Positions 34,601 to 44,669 of a stretch of DNA of 64,000 nt are shown piece after piece. This DNA is from Malus domestica (lineage: Eukaryota > Streptophyta > Magnoliopsida > Rosales > Rosaceae): NCBI RefSeq assembly GCF_042453785.1, contig NC_091661.1, positions 27,457,501 to 27,521,500 of the forward strand. The letters run 5' to 3'. The notes under the pieces were generated by a model. It did no database searches. It saw only the letters and a list, made by a program, of their open reading frames with translations, and was not told the origin of the DNA. The translations under genes were made by a program, and so were the position numbers. Positions within the stretch are counted from its first letter, which is position 1; the number at the start of each line of letters is the position of its first letter.

Positions 34601-35816
34601 TGCTTTCCTGAATGGGATCCTTGAAGAGGAAGTGTATACAGATCAGCCAGATGGGTATATTGTCAAGGGAGAAGAACACAAAGTATATAAGTTAAAAAAG
34701 GCCTTGTACGGTCTAAAACAAGCTCCCAGAGCTTGGTACAGCAATATTGATACTCATTTGCTGCAGAGTGGATTTAACAAGAGTCCAAGTGAGGCCACCT
34801 TATATGTGAAACATGTGTATGGACAGGGAACTCTGATTGTCTCTATATATGTGGATGACATAGTTTATACTGGAAGCTGTTTAGAAATGATTGAAGATTT
34901 CAAATGTGATATGATGAACAAGTATGAGATGTCCGACTTAGGCTTATTGCATCATTTTCTTGGAATTGGAGTAATCCAACAAGAAGGGAGTATCTTTATT
35001 CACCAGAAAAAGTATGCACTGAGTTTACTGGACAGATTTGGTTTAAAGAGCTGCAAGTCTGTCTCAATACCTTTACCTCCCACGGATAAGCTAAGGAAAG
35101 GTGATGGGAGTGAAGCTGCAGATGAAGAATTGTATAGGAAAATTGTTGGCAGCCTTCTATACTTAACTGCAACAAGGCCTGATATCTTGTACTCAGCATG
35201 TGTACTTGCCAGGTACATGCACTGTCCTTCCATTAAACATCTTGGCACTGCAAGGAGGATCCTCAGATATGTGCAAGGAACTGTTGACTATGGAATTAAG
35301 TATGAAAAGGGAAATGCAGCTCTACTCATAGGATTTTGTGACAGTGATTGGAGTGGAGATGAAGATGACATGAAGTCCACATCAGGGTATGCTTTCAGTT
35401 TTGGCAGTGGTGCATTTTCTTGGGCTTCTGTAAAGCAACAGAGTGTTGCACTCTCAACTGCTGAAGCCGAGTATATGAGTGCTTCAGAAGCCACCACTCA
35501 AGCTACATGGCTGAGATTTGTGCTGCATGATTTTGGTGAAGAATTGATCGAACCAACACCTTTGATGTGTGATAACACATCAGCAATTGCAATGTCAAAG
35601 AATCCGGTATTCCATCAGAGGTCTAAACATATCAAGAGGAAGTTTCATTTCATCAGAGATGCAATTCAGGAAGGAACAATTGACCTGCAATACTGCAAAA
35701 GTGAGGAGCAACTAGCTGACATTTTCACCAAAGCACTTGCTAAAGACAGATTCTGTGCACTGAGGGATAAGCTTGGGGTAATCTCAGTTAAGACCTTAGA
35801 AGGGAGTGTTAGTTGA
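31623..35816 (+). CDS. Copia gag-pol polyprotein, 1397 residues
   Basis: One uninterrupted frame encodes all Copia functions. Gag runs from residue 1, with an acidic/Lys-rich insert at about 45-80 and a CCHC knuckle near 312 ([14 protein letters not shown]). The aspartic protease site DSGCSNHMT is near 365. GAG-pre-integrase is near 493 (WHRRFGHLN). The integrase core has its acidic residues in HTDVCGP (about 561), SDRGGEY (about 622) and the Glu of [10 protein letters not shown]. Reverse transcriptase follows with QLDVKSAFL and YVDDIVYTG (about 1077). RNase H has CDSDWSGD (about 1238), STAEAEYM and CDNTSAI, and ends near LADIFTKAL. The stop codon lies 10 bp inside the 3' LTR. No stop or frameshift is present, unlike every other retroelement in the window. 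Confidence 0.97.
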   Translation: MAGSGSSDLRAPVFDGTEFEFWKVRMVTIFKSYGIWKLVDKGIAIPESKKKGEKKKTKKEKDEEDSSSSDDDEGDDDELDAHMEDQLMKDAKALGIIQSAVSKEIFPRIVNQETSKGAWDLLQEEFRGDEQARSVKLQSLRREFEYMRMKENESLSVYLTRLFELINQMKSYGENLTHQREVQKVLISLSSKYDPICVVIERTSDLNTVTVQEVVGSLKSYELRLSRHVDEITSTEHAFSTMGLVPKAQNRPLTQGNHSKGKKNWKSMSRKWENNTRQPERQGEITEGVKQKCKICDKAHHGECWFKGKPKCHNCNRFGHVVRDCHQPKKNHTANYLNHVQDNAMMFYACHKASVQENSGVWYLDSGCSNHMTSTESLLINIDRSIRCKVKMGTGELVDSVGKGTLIVETKRGTRFIPEVMIVPGLDENLLSVGQMVEHGYWLLFGDFMACIFGDRELQDHIATVKMKGNRCFPLMFNHVDHIVANIATTEGNTWKWHRRFGHLNYDSLRMLQERSMVYGLPYLKEYNQVCEGCATGKAHREAFSKEQKWRAKLPLELVHTDVCGPMSETLGGSKYFLTFIDDKSRMCWVYFLKCKSEVFRIFKMFKAMTELQTGYKLKKIRSDRGGEYTSLEFEKFCEDVGIEKQLTVAYSPQQNGIAERKNRTIVEMARTMLYEKKLPLKFWGEAVHTAVYLLNRCPTKALENKTPFEEFCGRKPGVKHLRIFGSVCYTHVPTQLRQKLDETGQKGVFVGYGTREKGYMVYDLKHNKIIVSRSVIFDEDAALNWENMETVHFSVPFSEDNEGISITEIENGVCEETNISSSGLSCPNTRSEFVSSVHNDAPNTVNMESEIPLTETYDNTPKKWRDLNEVFAQCRLSVIEPENYIEASQDEAWKKAMDEEITMIEKNDTWRLVDRPSDKPIVGVKWIFKTKLNLDGTVQKHKARLVAKGYTQKPGIDFNETFAPVARLDTIRTLIALAAQKGWKLYQLDVKSAFLNGILEEEVYTDQPDGYIVKGEEHKVYKLKKALYGLKQAPRAWYSNIDTHLLQSGFNKSPSEATLYVKHVYGQGTLIVSIYVDDIVYTGSCLEMIEDFKCDMMNKYEMSDLGLLHHFLGIGVIQQEGSIFIHQKKYALSLLDRFGLKSCKSVSIPLPPTDKLRKGDGSEAADEELYRKIVGSLLYLTATRPDILYSACVLARYMHCPSIKHLGTARRILRYVQGTVDYGIKYEKGNAALLIGFCDSDWSGDEDDMKSTSGYAFSFGSGAFSWASVKQQSVALSTAEAEYMSASEATTQATWLRFVLHDFGEELIEPTPLMCDNTSAIAMSKNPVFHQRSKHIKRKFHFIRDAIQEGTIDLQYCKSEEQLADIFTKALAKDRFCALRDKLGVISVKTLEGSVS

Positions 35817-36158
35817 TTAAGGTCTAAACTGTATTTTCCTTACTTTAGCATGTGTAAATAAATCAGTTTGTGATCAAGGGCTGAGATTAGATAATATTGT
35901 GCTAGGCTCAGATGTAAGCATGTGTCAAGATCTCATAGGGTCTTGTAATGGATGGTATGATGAGCTCATAGGCTCACGTAGCTTCCCTCTCCCTAGTGTC
36001 ATGTAAATGTTGAGGTTCTGAAGGAATATATGCAGAGAGCATTTTTGGCTCTATCGGAGATATTTTGAGAACACTCTCTGTCTTTTCATTTTCTCTCTAA
36101 AACCTCTTCTTCTTATACACATTTCTAAATACATCACTGCATAACAGGAATTCCAACA
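35807..36158 (+). repeat. 3' LTR of the intact Copia element
   Basis: This 352-bp copy is identical by eye to the 5' LTR and ends 60-65 bp before the TATA box of the CCCH gene. An LTR carries promoter and polyadenylation signals, so it may influence the neighbour. Confidence 0.96.
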
Positions 36159-36221
36159 TAACTGACGGTGGGTGAAATCATGGTTAAAACTTTAACGCTA
36201 GCCAGAGAGAACTCCCCACAC

Positions 36222-36229
36222 TATAAATA
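36222..36229 (+). promoter_or_regulatory. TATA box of the CCCH gene
   Basis: TATAAATA lies 83 bp upstream of the start codon. DNA upstream of 36164 is now retrotransposon, so only about 58 bp of native promoter remain before the box. Confidence 0.75.
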
Positions 36230-36304
36230 CACCCTCTCCGGTAGCTCTCCAACCCGTCCCATAACTTGTAAGCTCTTTTCTTTCAATCCTTTGTAGCCGA
36301 AGCC

Positions 36305-36880
36305 ATGATGCAAGGCGTGTATCCGGGCTACTACTACCTATTGGCCGAACCAAACGTGTGCTATTCGGGTCTCTTCGGGAGTCCCGTCCAGTATCACGAA
36401 CCGATGATCCCCGTCCTGTATCGGTACCAATGCCAGTGCCAGTACCACGACCCGATGATCGACAATGCCATATTTGGGTCCGACGAGTTCCGGATGTACG
36501 GTTACAAGGTGAAGCGTTGCCCTCGCATGCGAGCCCACGACTGGACTGAGTGCCCCTACGCTCATCGCGGCGAGAAGGCCCAGCGCCGTGACCCCCGCAA
36601 ATACGCCTACGTGGCGATTGTTTGCCCCGCATTTCGCAGAACCGGTCACTGCCGCAAGGGCGACAGTTGCGAATTTGCCCACGGAGTGTTCGAGTATTGG
36701 CTCCACCCGGCCAAGTACCGTACCAGTGCATGCAATATTCTCATCAACGGGTACTGCCCGCGCAAGGTGTGCTTCTTCGCTCACTCGCCCGACCAGCTCC
36801 GCCCGGAACACAAGTATTCCGCCCAGAAATACTTTATTGCTTATCAGCAAGCAGGTTATTATCCTCCCAACCAGTACTAA
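36305..36880 (+). CDS. RR-TZF tandem CCCH zinc-finger protein, C-terminus out of frame
   Basis: The 191-residue frame contains the plant-specific arginine-rich plus tandem zinc-finger region: [38 protein letters not shown], then [20 protein letters not shown] (C-X8-C-X5-C-X3-H) and [18 protein letters not shown] (C-X7-C-X4-C-X3-H). This region is diagnostic of AtTZF1-6/C3H20-like proteins, which bind AU-rich RNA, shuttle to P-bodies and stress granules, and act in hormone and stress responses. The second finger spacing is two longer than the usual C-X5-C. The frame stops at 36878-36880 soon after the fingers. Related proteins continue for another 100 or so residues, and that part is found just downstream one frame over. 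The gene is intronless, as is usual for the family. Confidence 0.9.
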   Translation: MMQGVYPGYYYLLAEPNVCYSGLFGSPVQYHEPMIPVLYRYQCQCQYHDPMIDNAIFGSDEFRMYGYKVKRCPRMRAHDWTECPYAHRGEKAQRRDPRKYAYVAIVCPAFRRTGHCRKGDSCEFAHGVFEYWLHPAKYRTSACNILINGYCPRKVCFFAHSPDQLRPEHKYSAQKYFIAYQQAGYYPPNQY

Positions 36881-37208
36881 CAGTAACAACGACAACTACG
36901 ACCACGTGTACCGTGCGTCCCCAAGGACCCCGAAGGCCAACCTTGGAGGAGGAGGCGTGGAAGTGAAAGCACCGTTGACCGTTGAGGAAAATCAGACTAT
37001 GATGAACAACAAGAAGATCGTTGACGAGTCTCGCTTGAAGGTGGAGGAATTCCTGAACAATTTGAGGGCGTTGAGGCTGAGTGACTATGAGATGGAGTAT
37101 GACCAAGGTGAAATCGATGCTGCTTGTGGGATGAAAAGTTATGGTGGTGGAGAGGCGTCGGTGTCGGAGATGCCTCAGTTCGACTGGATTACCGAGCTGC
37201 TGCAGTAA
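36881..37208 (+). pseudogene. Displaced C-terminal part of the CCCH protein
   Basis: In the frame one base later than the finger frame, this stretch stays open to a TAA at 37206-37208. It reads as a normal family C-terminus, with RASPRTPKANL, VEEFLNNLRALRLSDYE and the terminal EMPQFDWITELLQ. That end matches the conserved closing DxGWVxELL-type motif of plant TZF proteins. The frames meet at about 36855-36880. A one-base insertion in this allele (or a two-base loss) explains the split, unless it is a sequence error. Confidence 0.75.
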
Positions 37209-38760
37209 ATCTCTCGAGCTTACTTGAGCGGGAGAGTCCAAAAATGTCAATCAAGTGTGTAGATTTGATGATGAAGAGATATTGTGGGGTTAATTGGTGT
37301 TGATGAATTGTGTGGCGTTCTGCATGTGCAAAAGAATGGTTTCCTCCATTTAGTTTAATGCAGGTATCTAGAGAGATTGCCTAACTAGTAATAAGGAGGA
37401 AATATCTTTGTAATGTAAGAGATTATGTTGTAATTTTCTGTTTTAGTGTCAGTTAATGTACTACCTACATTAATCGGTGGTACTTAAGTGTGTAAAATAT
37501 TATGTGTAATGAAATGTTAATCGTGTTTATCTTTTTCGACTCCTTTATTTTCCTGCATTTTCATTCATTAAATCCAATCCTTTTTTTCGTGGAAAAGGAA
37601 AATTAAGTATAAAAAGTCCCTACAAATATTCTTTTTCCCCCAAAAAATTTAGATAGTTTTTTAACTAAAGAGATTTTTCCAACGGAGGTTTGTTGAGTTG
37701 ATAACTAATGATTGTTCTCTTCACTAGATCAAGACGTAGATTCAAGTCTCGTTATTTGCAATCTCTTATGGTGGGAGATCTCTAAAAACCCTTCTGTAAG
37801 TCCTAAATAGTACTTTCTGTCATCAAATTTAGTAAATAATTAATATGGTAATATTGTCAATGTGAAACGTTGTATTCATCGTGATAGTTGTCGTCTTTTG
37901 GCCGACACACATAGTAAAGACAAGGGTTGGATCCATTTATCAGTCTCAATATAAGGTTGAAGCTAGAAGCCATGAAAGACGTTAGATTTCGTCAAGATTG
38001 GGTTTAGTCATAACGACACTATGGATTTAGTCAGTGCGGTTATATGGCTCACAAATGTTCGGAAGATGTGAAGTGGTTTATTTATTTGTTTCTGTTTAAT
38101 AATTTCCAGAAATTGCCTTCGAGTTTGGCTTTGATTTCTCTCTATAGGAGATTTTTCTAAAATTTAATTTTCGTTTTGGTTGGTGTGCTACCTCTTTTGA
38201 ATCTATGTGTGAAGGGTGGAGTTGTTTGCTTGCTGGATCTACTTCACTTGGTATTCTGGGATCCTGGTAGTGATTAAGTGATGCGATCGACCAATGGGCA
38301 TCATACTTCCTGTTCCAACTTCTAATATAAGATTTAAGATTTTGTTTACAAATTACACATGATCTCCGTGTAGCACGAGGATTAATGATTTTATTGATCT
38401 ATGTAATTTGCGGTTCACAATGAGCTTGTATGAGTGCGTGATGTCTACTTATTGCATTGTGGTTAGTATGCTTTATTGTAATACTTTTATATTAGTTTGC
38501 GAGGACCCTTTGAGGACCGAGTTATTCATGATATATATTTGTAATGCCCTTTTGAATTAGTCAAACACAAGACCTTTCATTTACAAATGAAGAGAAATAT
38601 CATGCACTGGACCGTAGAACTATGTAATACTATTTTGATAATAACTTTATTCACAAAAGTATAAGTCAAAATGTATACTTACCAAAGGAAGATGGCTTCT
38701 CATGAATTAAGGAAAGAGTTTTGAAATCCAAGTGTTGGCTCGTTTACAAATCGTTGGTTT
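37209..38760. other. Intergenic DNA downstream of the CCCH gene
   Basis: The first 300 bp are probably 3' untranslated region. At about 37687-37800 a stretch with TTCACTAGATCAAGACG and GATTCAAGTCTCG resembles a tRNA-derived SINE head with box B. Otherwise nothing is recognised. Confidence 0.45.
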
Positions 38761-38761
38761 C

Positions 38762-39110
38762 AGGACTACAACAAAATTACCTATAATTTATGTCGGATTA
38801 AATACAAATCTGACATAAACTCATGTAATGTTGGATAACATAACCGACACCATTGCTAGTGTCACCAAAAGGCTTTTAATGTCGGTTAGTCCCCTTAATC
38901 CGCCACGAAGAAGGAAAGCAATATAAAATAAAAAAAGGATAGTAGTGTCGCATAAAAGTGACATTGAAACTCACGTTGGATACATGCGACATTAAAAAAG
39001 GATAGTAGTATCGGCCCTAACCGACACCACATAACTATTTAATAAATAAAATAAACAACTATATTGTCACCTATAACCGACACCACAAACCATTAATAAA
39101 TAAAAATAAA
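38762..39110. mobile_element. CACTA-like transposon terminal region, worn
   Basis: GGACTACAACAAAATTACC resembles the CACTACAAGAAAA terminus of plant CACTA elements. The next 340 bp hold many direct and inverted copies of an ACCGACACCA/TGTCGGTTA motif, which look like subterminal repeats. No transposase is readable and the other end was not found. Confidence 0.45.
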
Positions 39111-39919
39111 TAAAAGTTTATCTCAGATCCTCTATCGACGACTTCCACTACTATTCCTGGCCACCACTTGGTTTCTCCTCCTTTATTTCATGATGCCCGT
39201 CGATCACATGTCTTTTGTTATCTGACCAATCTCCAGTAAAGTCTCTGTGACTACTCTCATCACCCCTCACCAGCCTCTCCCACTTGAGAGTTGTCTGTGC
39301 TCATCATGTACTCATCGATGCTTCCTCCCCTAGCTCCATCGCTCTGCGATTTCATCCAACTCTCATCCTCGCCCTGATCCCGACTCGTGTTGGCCCCTCG
39401 CACGAGGCCGTGAGATCAATTCTGGGATTCATGTCCACCTTGATAACCCTGATTATCATTCAAGTACAATCAACACATTAAATCGACTGAGACAACAGCA
39501 AGGAGGCCACTAATCTTGGAAAAAAAAATTATATTTTCATGCCAATTCAATAACAAAATTTAGGTAGAATCTGAAAGCCCTAATTTTAAACCAATTAGAA
39601 GCCCTAATCGTAGAAATGGTAAATAAGGGGAAAGTGCAATGAAGAAGAAGAAGAAGGAACCTGAGCCAAAGAGCAACACGCCCGGTGATGCGACTATGAG
39701 TTGTATATCAATAACAAAGTGAAGAAATTTGCAGAGAGAGCTACACGGTGGTGCTACTGTGGTCCTATGGGGGTGCCCTGAGACTGCGATTCGTATATGG
39801 AAAACCGCAGAGTAGCGATGCTATGACTATGAATTTGGGATTGTTAGTTGTGATTTTGGGAGAGATGAAGGGAGAATGAGAAGGGGAGAAGAACAGGAGC
39901 ACCGATCTCCAATCATGAT
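39111..39919. other. Unassigned repeat-like DNA
   Basis: This stretch is between the CACTA-like end and the Copia remnant. It may be transposon interior; no domain can be recognised. Confidence 0.35.
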
Positions 39920-40448
39920 TTAATGGCGGCAACACTGGCTATTTTACCATATGAGTTTGAATCTTTCATTGATTCACTCAGAATCAATTCTCACATCAAA
40001 ATTCTTCTTGATTTCACTCTAATCGTGGAAGAAATAGCAATCGAGGACATCAATTCACCAACAACAATAGTTTCTATCATAATCGTGGTTCTCAGGGCAA
40101 TTTTCGTTGAAATTCTTTAAATTGATGTCAGAATAAAAGGTTTCATGGTTCTAATTTCTTTGAAAATCATATGATCTGTCAGATTTGTGGTTCCACAAGT
40201 CATGAAGCCATAGATTGCTTTGATCGCATGAATTCTAACATTTCTGGAAGAATTCCACTTGCAAATCTCGCAGCCATGTGTGCACATTACAGCTCCAAAC
40301 CATCCCCTTCGTGGCTCATTAATTATGGTGCCACTCTTATATTATAAATGACATTGCCCACGTCACTTCACCTATACCATACACTGGAAAGGACAAAGTC
40401 TACATTGGTGATAGTAAAGGTCTATCCATACAACATATTGGTTCTTCA

Positions 40449-41264
40449 TTGCATACCTCTAATGTTGTCTTTAAATTGTGCAATGTTCTTCACGTTCCAA
40501 AAATGAAGCATAATTTGTTGTCAGCTTATCAGTTTGTTAAAGATAACTATTGTGCATTGATTCTTGATTCTGATAGATCCATTGTAAATGATCGTTCTAC
40601 GGGTAAGACGTTTTTGCAGGGTCCAGTTAAGGATTGTTTTTATCCTTTGCAAAGCTCTTCTTCCCCTGGTTTATCCTCATCCAGCTCTTTTCATGCTCTG
40701 GTGAATGTTCAAGCTCCTCTCAGGCTCTGGCACACTCGGCTAGACCATCTCTCTTCTTCTATATTTCACAGAGTACTATCTACTAATAAACTTGCAGTCA
40801 AAGGAACAACAACTGTGGATTTGTTTTGCTCTGAGTGTGCTATAGCAAAGAATCACAAGTTACCCTATGGTTCTTCCACATCATCAACTACTCATAGCTT
40901 AGAATGGTTACATTGTGATTTGTGGGGTCCTGCTCCTGTAACTTCAGTGAGTGGATTTAAGTATTATCTCCTCATAGTTGATGATTTCAGCAAGTATAGT
41001 TGGATGTTTTCTTTAAAGGTCAAGTCTCAAGTGTATTCTATTTTTGTACTCTTCAAAAACTATTTAGAAAACACAACTGGAAATACAATCAAAATTGTAC
41101 GTTCTGATTCAGGGGTTGAGTTTACAAGTCTATCTTTTAAATATTATCTTCAAACTCATGGAATTCTTCATCAATTAAGTTGTCCACACACACCAGAACA
41201 AAATGGTTGTGTGGAAAGGAAACATCGTCATCTAGTTGAGACAGCTAGAACTTTATTGGTTTAA
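40449..41264 (+). pseudogene. Copia pre-integrase and integrase core fragment
   Basis: It contains LWHTRLDHLSSSIF (GAG-pre-integrase), then an integrase core with LHCDLWGPAP (first Asp), IVRSDSGVEFTS (second Asp) and PEQNGCVERKH (Glu). The usual HxxxC zinc region is present as FCSECAIAKNHK. The frame ends in a stop in place of a codon shortly after ARTLLV. Confidence 0.85.
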
Positions 41265-41929
41265 TCTCATGTTCCTCACCAATATTGGGTTGAAGCCTTC
41301 ACGACTGCACTATATCTCATTAATAAATTGCCAATCTCTGGGATTTCACAATCACCTTAGCAGTTATTATTTCATATAGTTCCAGATTACTCAAGGCTCA
41401 AAGTCTTTGGTTGTTTGTACTTTCCATGGTTAAAACCTTATGTGTGCTCCAAACTTGATGGGAAAAGTAAAAGATGTATTTTCTTGGGATATAACCTACA
41501 ACATAAAGGTTATAGATGTCGGGATGCAGAAACACAAAGGGTTTATATTTCAAGACATGTAGTCTTTGATGAGACTACATTTCCCTTTCATGATTTTCAT
41601 CACCTTGTGTCTTCTGTTTTTACCCCTACATCTCAGCCTATTGATTTGGAGTTTTCTCCACCTTCATACATTTCATCTAATGCTCCATCTTGTGCTTCAA
41701 CTCCTCCTCCAGTTTGTGTTGAACCTACCTCCACTGCTTCAATTGTGCCAAGTGATACCACATAATCTAATCATCTTTATGTGTAGCAAGTTCCACATAT
41801 GTAGGAATTTCAAAATGTACACCCCATGATCACAAGGTTTAAGAATGGCATTTATAAACCAAATGCATTCAATGCAACTAAACATTGAATGTAAAGGCTT
41901 AAAGCATTGAATGTAACTAACTTGATTAG

Positions 41930-42193
41930 TTGGTGTGCAAAGAATCCATTGAGGCAGAGTATAGGTCTTTGGCTCAAACTGCAGCAAAGATTACTTGGAT
42001 ATGCAAAGTGTTGAAAGATTTTGGTTTTCCCATGACTGCTAAACCCACTCTCTGGTGTAATAACATTTCAGCCATATCTCTTGCTTCTAATCCTAGTTTT
42101 CATGCTCGTACTAAGTATGTTGAAATAAATTATCACTATATCCGGGAATTAGTTCTTTCCAACTTAATCGAAGTCCAATATGTGTGCAGTTAG
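41930..42193 (+). pseudogene. Copia RNase H fragment
   Basis: EAEYRSLAQTAAKITWI, LWCNNISAISLASNP and HARTKYVEINYHYIR form the C-terminal half of a Copia RNase H. A stop breaks the frame before ADIHTKSLS. Confidence 0.85.
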
Positions 42194-42304
42194 GATCAGA
42201 TTGCTGATATTCATACAAAGTCCTTGTCTAAATCTAGATTTTAGTTTCTACAATCCAAGCTCTCATTTGGAATCTAGCCTTCTTCCAAGTTTGGCTTGAG
42301 GGGG

Positions 42305-42535
42305 TGTAAAGATGAAGATGCCAAGTCATAACAACATATGGTTATTAGTTTGTATAGGTGTGTTGTAAAGTATTCTGTTTTGGTTTGTTAGAAAGAGAAT
42401 CTGTTTTGGTTAGTTAGAGAGAGAATAGTCAAAGGCTATATATTAGTGGTTGTATTCTTCATTTTTTAATTAATGAGAACATACTTTTCTTAATCTCTAA
42501 GAAAAGCTTTCAGAGAAAGTCTTGAGTTTCTATAC
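42305..42535 (+). repeat. 3' LTR of the Copia remnant, right end approximate
   Basis: A purine tract TTGAGGGGG is followed by TGTAAAGATGAAG, a typical Copia 3' LTR start. The LTR runs through a transcription-end-like stretch to about CTTGAGTTTCTATACTG. No partner LTR exists in the window, so the end is approximate. Confidence 0.65.
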
Positions 42536-44669
42536 TGAGGCCATCAAGCTTGATATTTTTTCACTAAAAGTAGAAGATATTAATTATTAACCGTCGGATT
42601 TCCTTGTGTTTCTATGGAGATTATGATAACTTATTTCAATTAGGCAGTAGGAAATTGTTTTAACAAAATCATCAAAATTAAGGTAATGGAATTGAATTTT
42701 AAAGCTCTAACTACAACACATGCATATACTCAATACATTAATCATCTGACGGTCAAATATTATTCATGTAATATATGTATTTAATACATTCATCATCTGA
42801 CCGTTAAAATGGTCATTGTATTAAATATATGTAAGTATTGTAGCCACGTGCCACTGTCAACTAGTTTTGGTTATTTTTGAGAAAGTTTTATACAATGCAA
42901 CGAGTCACCTCTACATTTCAAATTAAACTATTTGTAATATACTTGATATCATATCTTTAACAGAGATGAGACTTATTTGTATTGTTGACAATTTGACATC
43001 TGTGATAGAGGTAAGACTCACTTAAGACCGAGATAAAGCCAAGATTTTTTTTTTCTCAGTGAACATCTGTGGACTAAACGACATAACTTGTTATAAGAGC
43101 CTCCTAATATTGTTTCCCACATCATCGACTAAAATATATATACATATTAAAAATATAAAGGCATGAATGAAATCATAATGACAAAATTCGACGGTACGAG
43201 TAAACTTAACAAATATACACCCATTTTTTGAGAAAAGATCGATAGCTTATTAATAGTATCAAAGGGGTTGCAAAATCCATTACAACACTGCTTCTTCAAA
43301 TGATAAATCAGAACCACATGAAGGCTAAGATAGGGGTGACAAAAGGGTTACAAAATGGTATCAAAAGGATTACAAAATCCATTACAACACTGCTTCTTCA
43401 AATCTTTTTGGCTGATTCCAACAGGGATGACAATACCATTATTGAAGCTCTTGACCAAAAAGTAACGGAGGAGATGAATTCCTCTCTGAAGGGTTACAAA
43501 ATCCATTACAACACTGCTTCAATAACTCAAGCCGTTTTAGAGGAGGTCTCGATCGAGCAATGAGAATTAGGCAAACAAAAATTCGAATCCAGTTATGGTG
43601 AAAAACATGTTTTTCGATAAGTCAAATTTAGTTTCAAAAGAGGATCGATTATTTTCGTTGGTTTATCCGTTTTCAACATGAATATTTTGAAACAAGTACT
43701 CTTATATAATACAAATTCTTTTACCATTTGCAAACCTACACAGAAAGTTGTCGCTTAACCTCTTTTAACCCTTCATCTTTTGTATGATTTTTGTAAGGTT
43801 AGCATTCTAAAAATCTCATTCTACACTCCTTACTAGTGTATTTTTCTTTCTAATTATAGAAAGTTTGAAGTACCAATGTATTTTTCTTTTTAATTATAGA
43901 AAATTTTGGAATATCAAGTAAGATTTTTAAAGTACTAATAACAATTTCATTTTTGTAATACCTTTAATTGGAGATATAATTTTAATATTTTATTTTCGCG
44001 AAAAGCTCTTCCATTGAGAAAATGCAAAATACTATATTAATCTGAAAATGTAGACAAAAATTTAAATTTACATGTTCATCCACTCATCCACATCTTTGAG
44101 ATGCACATATTACTTTTACCAATACACATCTTCACCAATTTGATAATAAAATTTACACATCTCCATGATTTTCCGCAGACTAAGAAAAAACCCCAACAAA
44201 ACTTTAGGGAGGGGCATCTATTTCATTACGCTCGCTTAGACGATGCCATGCATGGCGACACGTACTCCACAGAGCCACAGAGCATATCATCGTCATCACT
44301 CAGTCGAATCAAATATGATCAAGAATCCAGCAAAATTCACAAGAAAAATATACTTAAAAACACAAACCTTTTTTTTTTTTTTGCAGGAAGTTAAAAATCA
44401 CAAATTAAACAAGTTCTCAGTCCCCAAATATTCAGCTCATTACAAGAGAAAGAGAGACATACATTTAATTAACAAAATAAACAGAGACACACTAACTCGT
44501 ACAACAAAATACACATGAAATTACAGAGACAGAGGACAACCAATGCACTGCCCTATCTATATAAAAATCCAAGTTTTATTATTATTGTAGCCGTACGATC
44601 TCTACCTTAAAACTCCTCACCACGGGATCAAACTGCATGGACACATATATATGGTGGTAGGTACACAGA
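42536..44669. other. AT-rich intergenic DNA with a threefold repeat
   Basis: No gene is supported. At 43265, 43372 and 43493 the block CAAAATCCATTACAACACTG recurs (the first copy begins G.TTGCAAAATCC), spaced about 107 and 121 bp apart. It gives an 87-codon open frame that is not convincing. The 3' flank of the oleosin pseudogene lies at the right end. Confidence 0.5.

Larger units (their letters stand above)
31165..36158 (+). mobile_element. Complete, recent Ty1/Copia retrotransposon
   Basis: The element is 4,994 bp. It has two 352-bp LTRs (31165-31516, 35807-36158) that start TGTTAG, end CA and are identical as far as I can compare by eye. A primer-binding site (TGGTATCCAGAGCC) follows the left LTR and a purine tract (AGAAGGGAG) precedes the right one. 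The flanks are TAACT at 31160-31164 and 36159-36163, a perfect 5-bp target duplication. A single open frame covers nearly the whole interior. By gag and pol style it fits the Tork/TNT1 clade, though that is from memory. It is a candidate autonomous, possibly still mobile, copy. Confidence 0.97.
39920..42304 (+). mobile_element. Copia remnant lacking most of RT
   Basis: The order is gag C-terminus (ILPYEFESFI), a CCHC-like CQICGSTSHEAIDCF, a protease trace (SWLINYGAT), GAG-pre-integrase and integrase core in an open 271-codon stretch (40449-41264), and an integrase tail to 41765. A piece reading MITRFKNGIYKPNAFNATKH then marks the junction before RT. Reverse transcriptase is missing: the sequence jumps at about 41885-41930 into RNase H (ESIEAEYRSLAQTAA). 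Gag is truncated at its 5' side and no 5' LTR was found. Stops elsewhere make it non-functional. Confidence 0.88.

Noticed and set aside
36198..37250. Long minus-strand open frames opposite the CCCH gene
   Set aside because: Shadows of a GC-rich coding sequence; no domain of their own, whereas the plus strand encodes clear zinc fingers.
43300..43563. 87-codon open frame
   Set aside because: Built from three copies of a short repeat; no family likeness.
44101..44518. Two overlapping open frames near the oleosin pseudogene
   Set aside because: No domain, low complexity, and no gene signals; more likely 3' flanking DNA.
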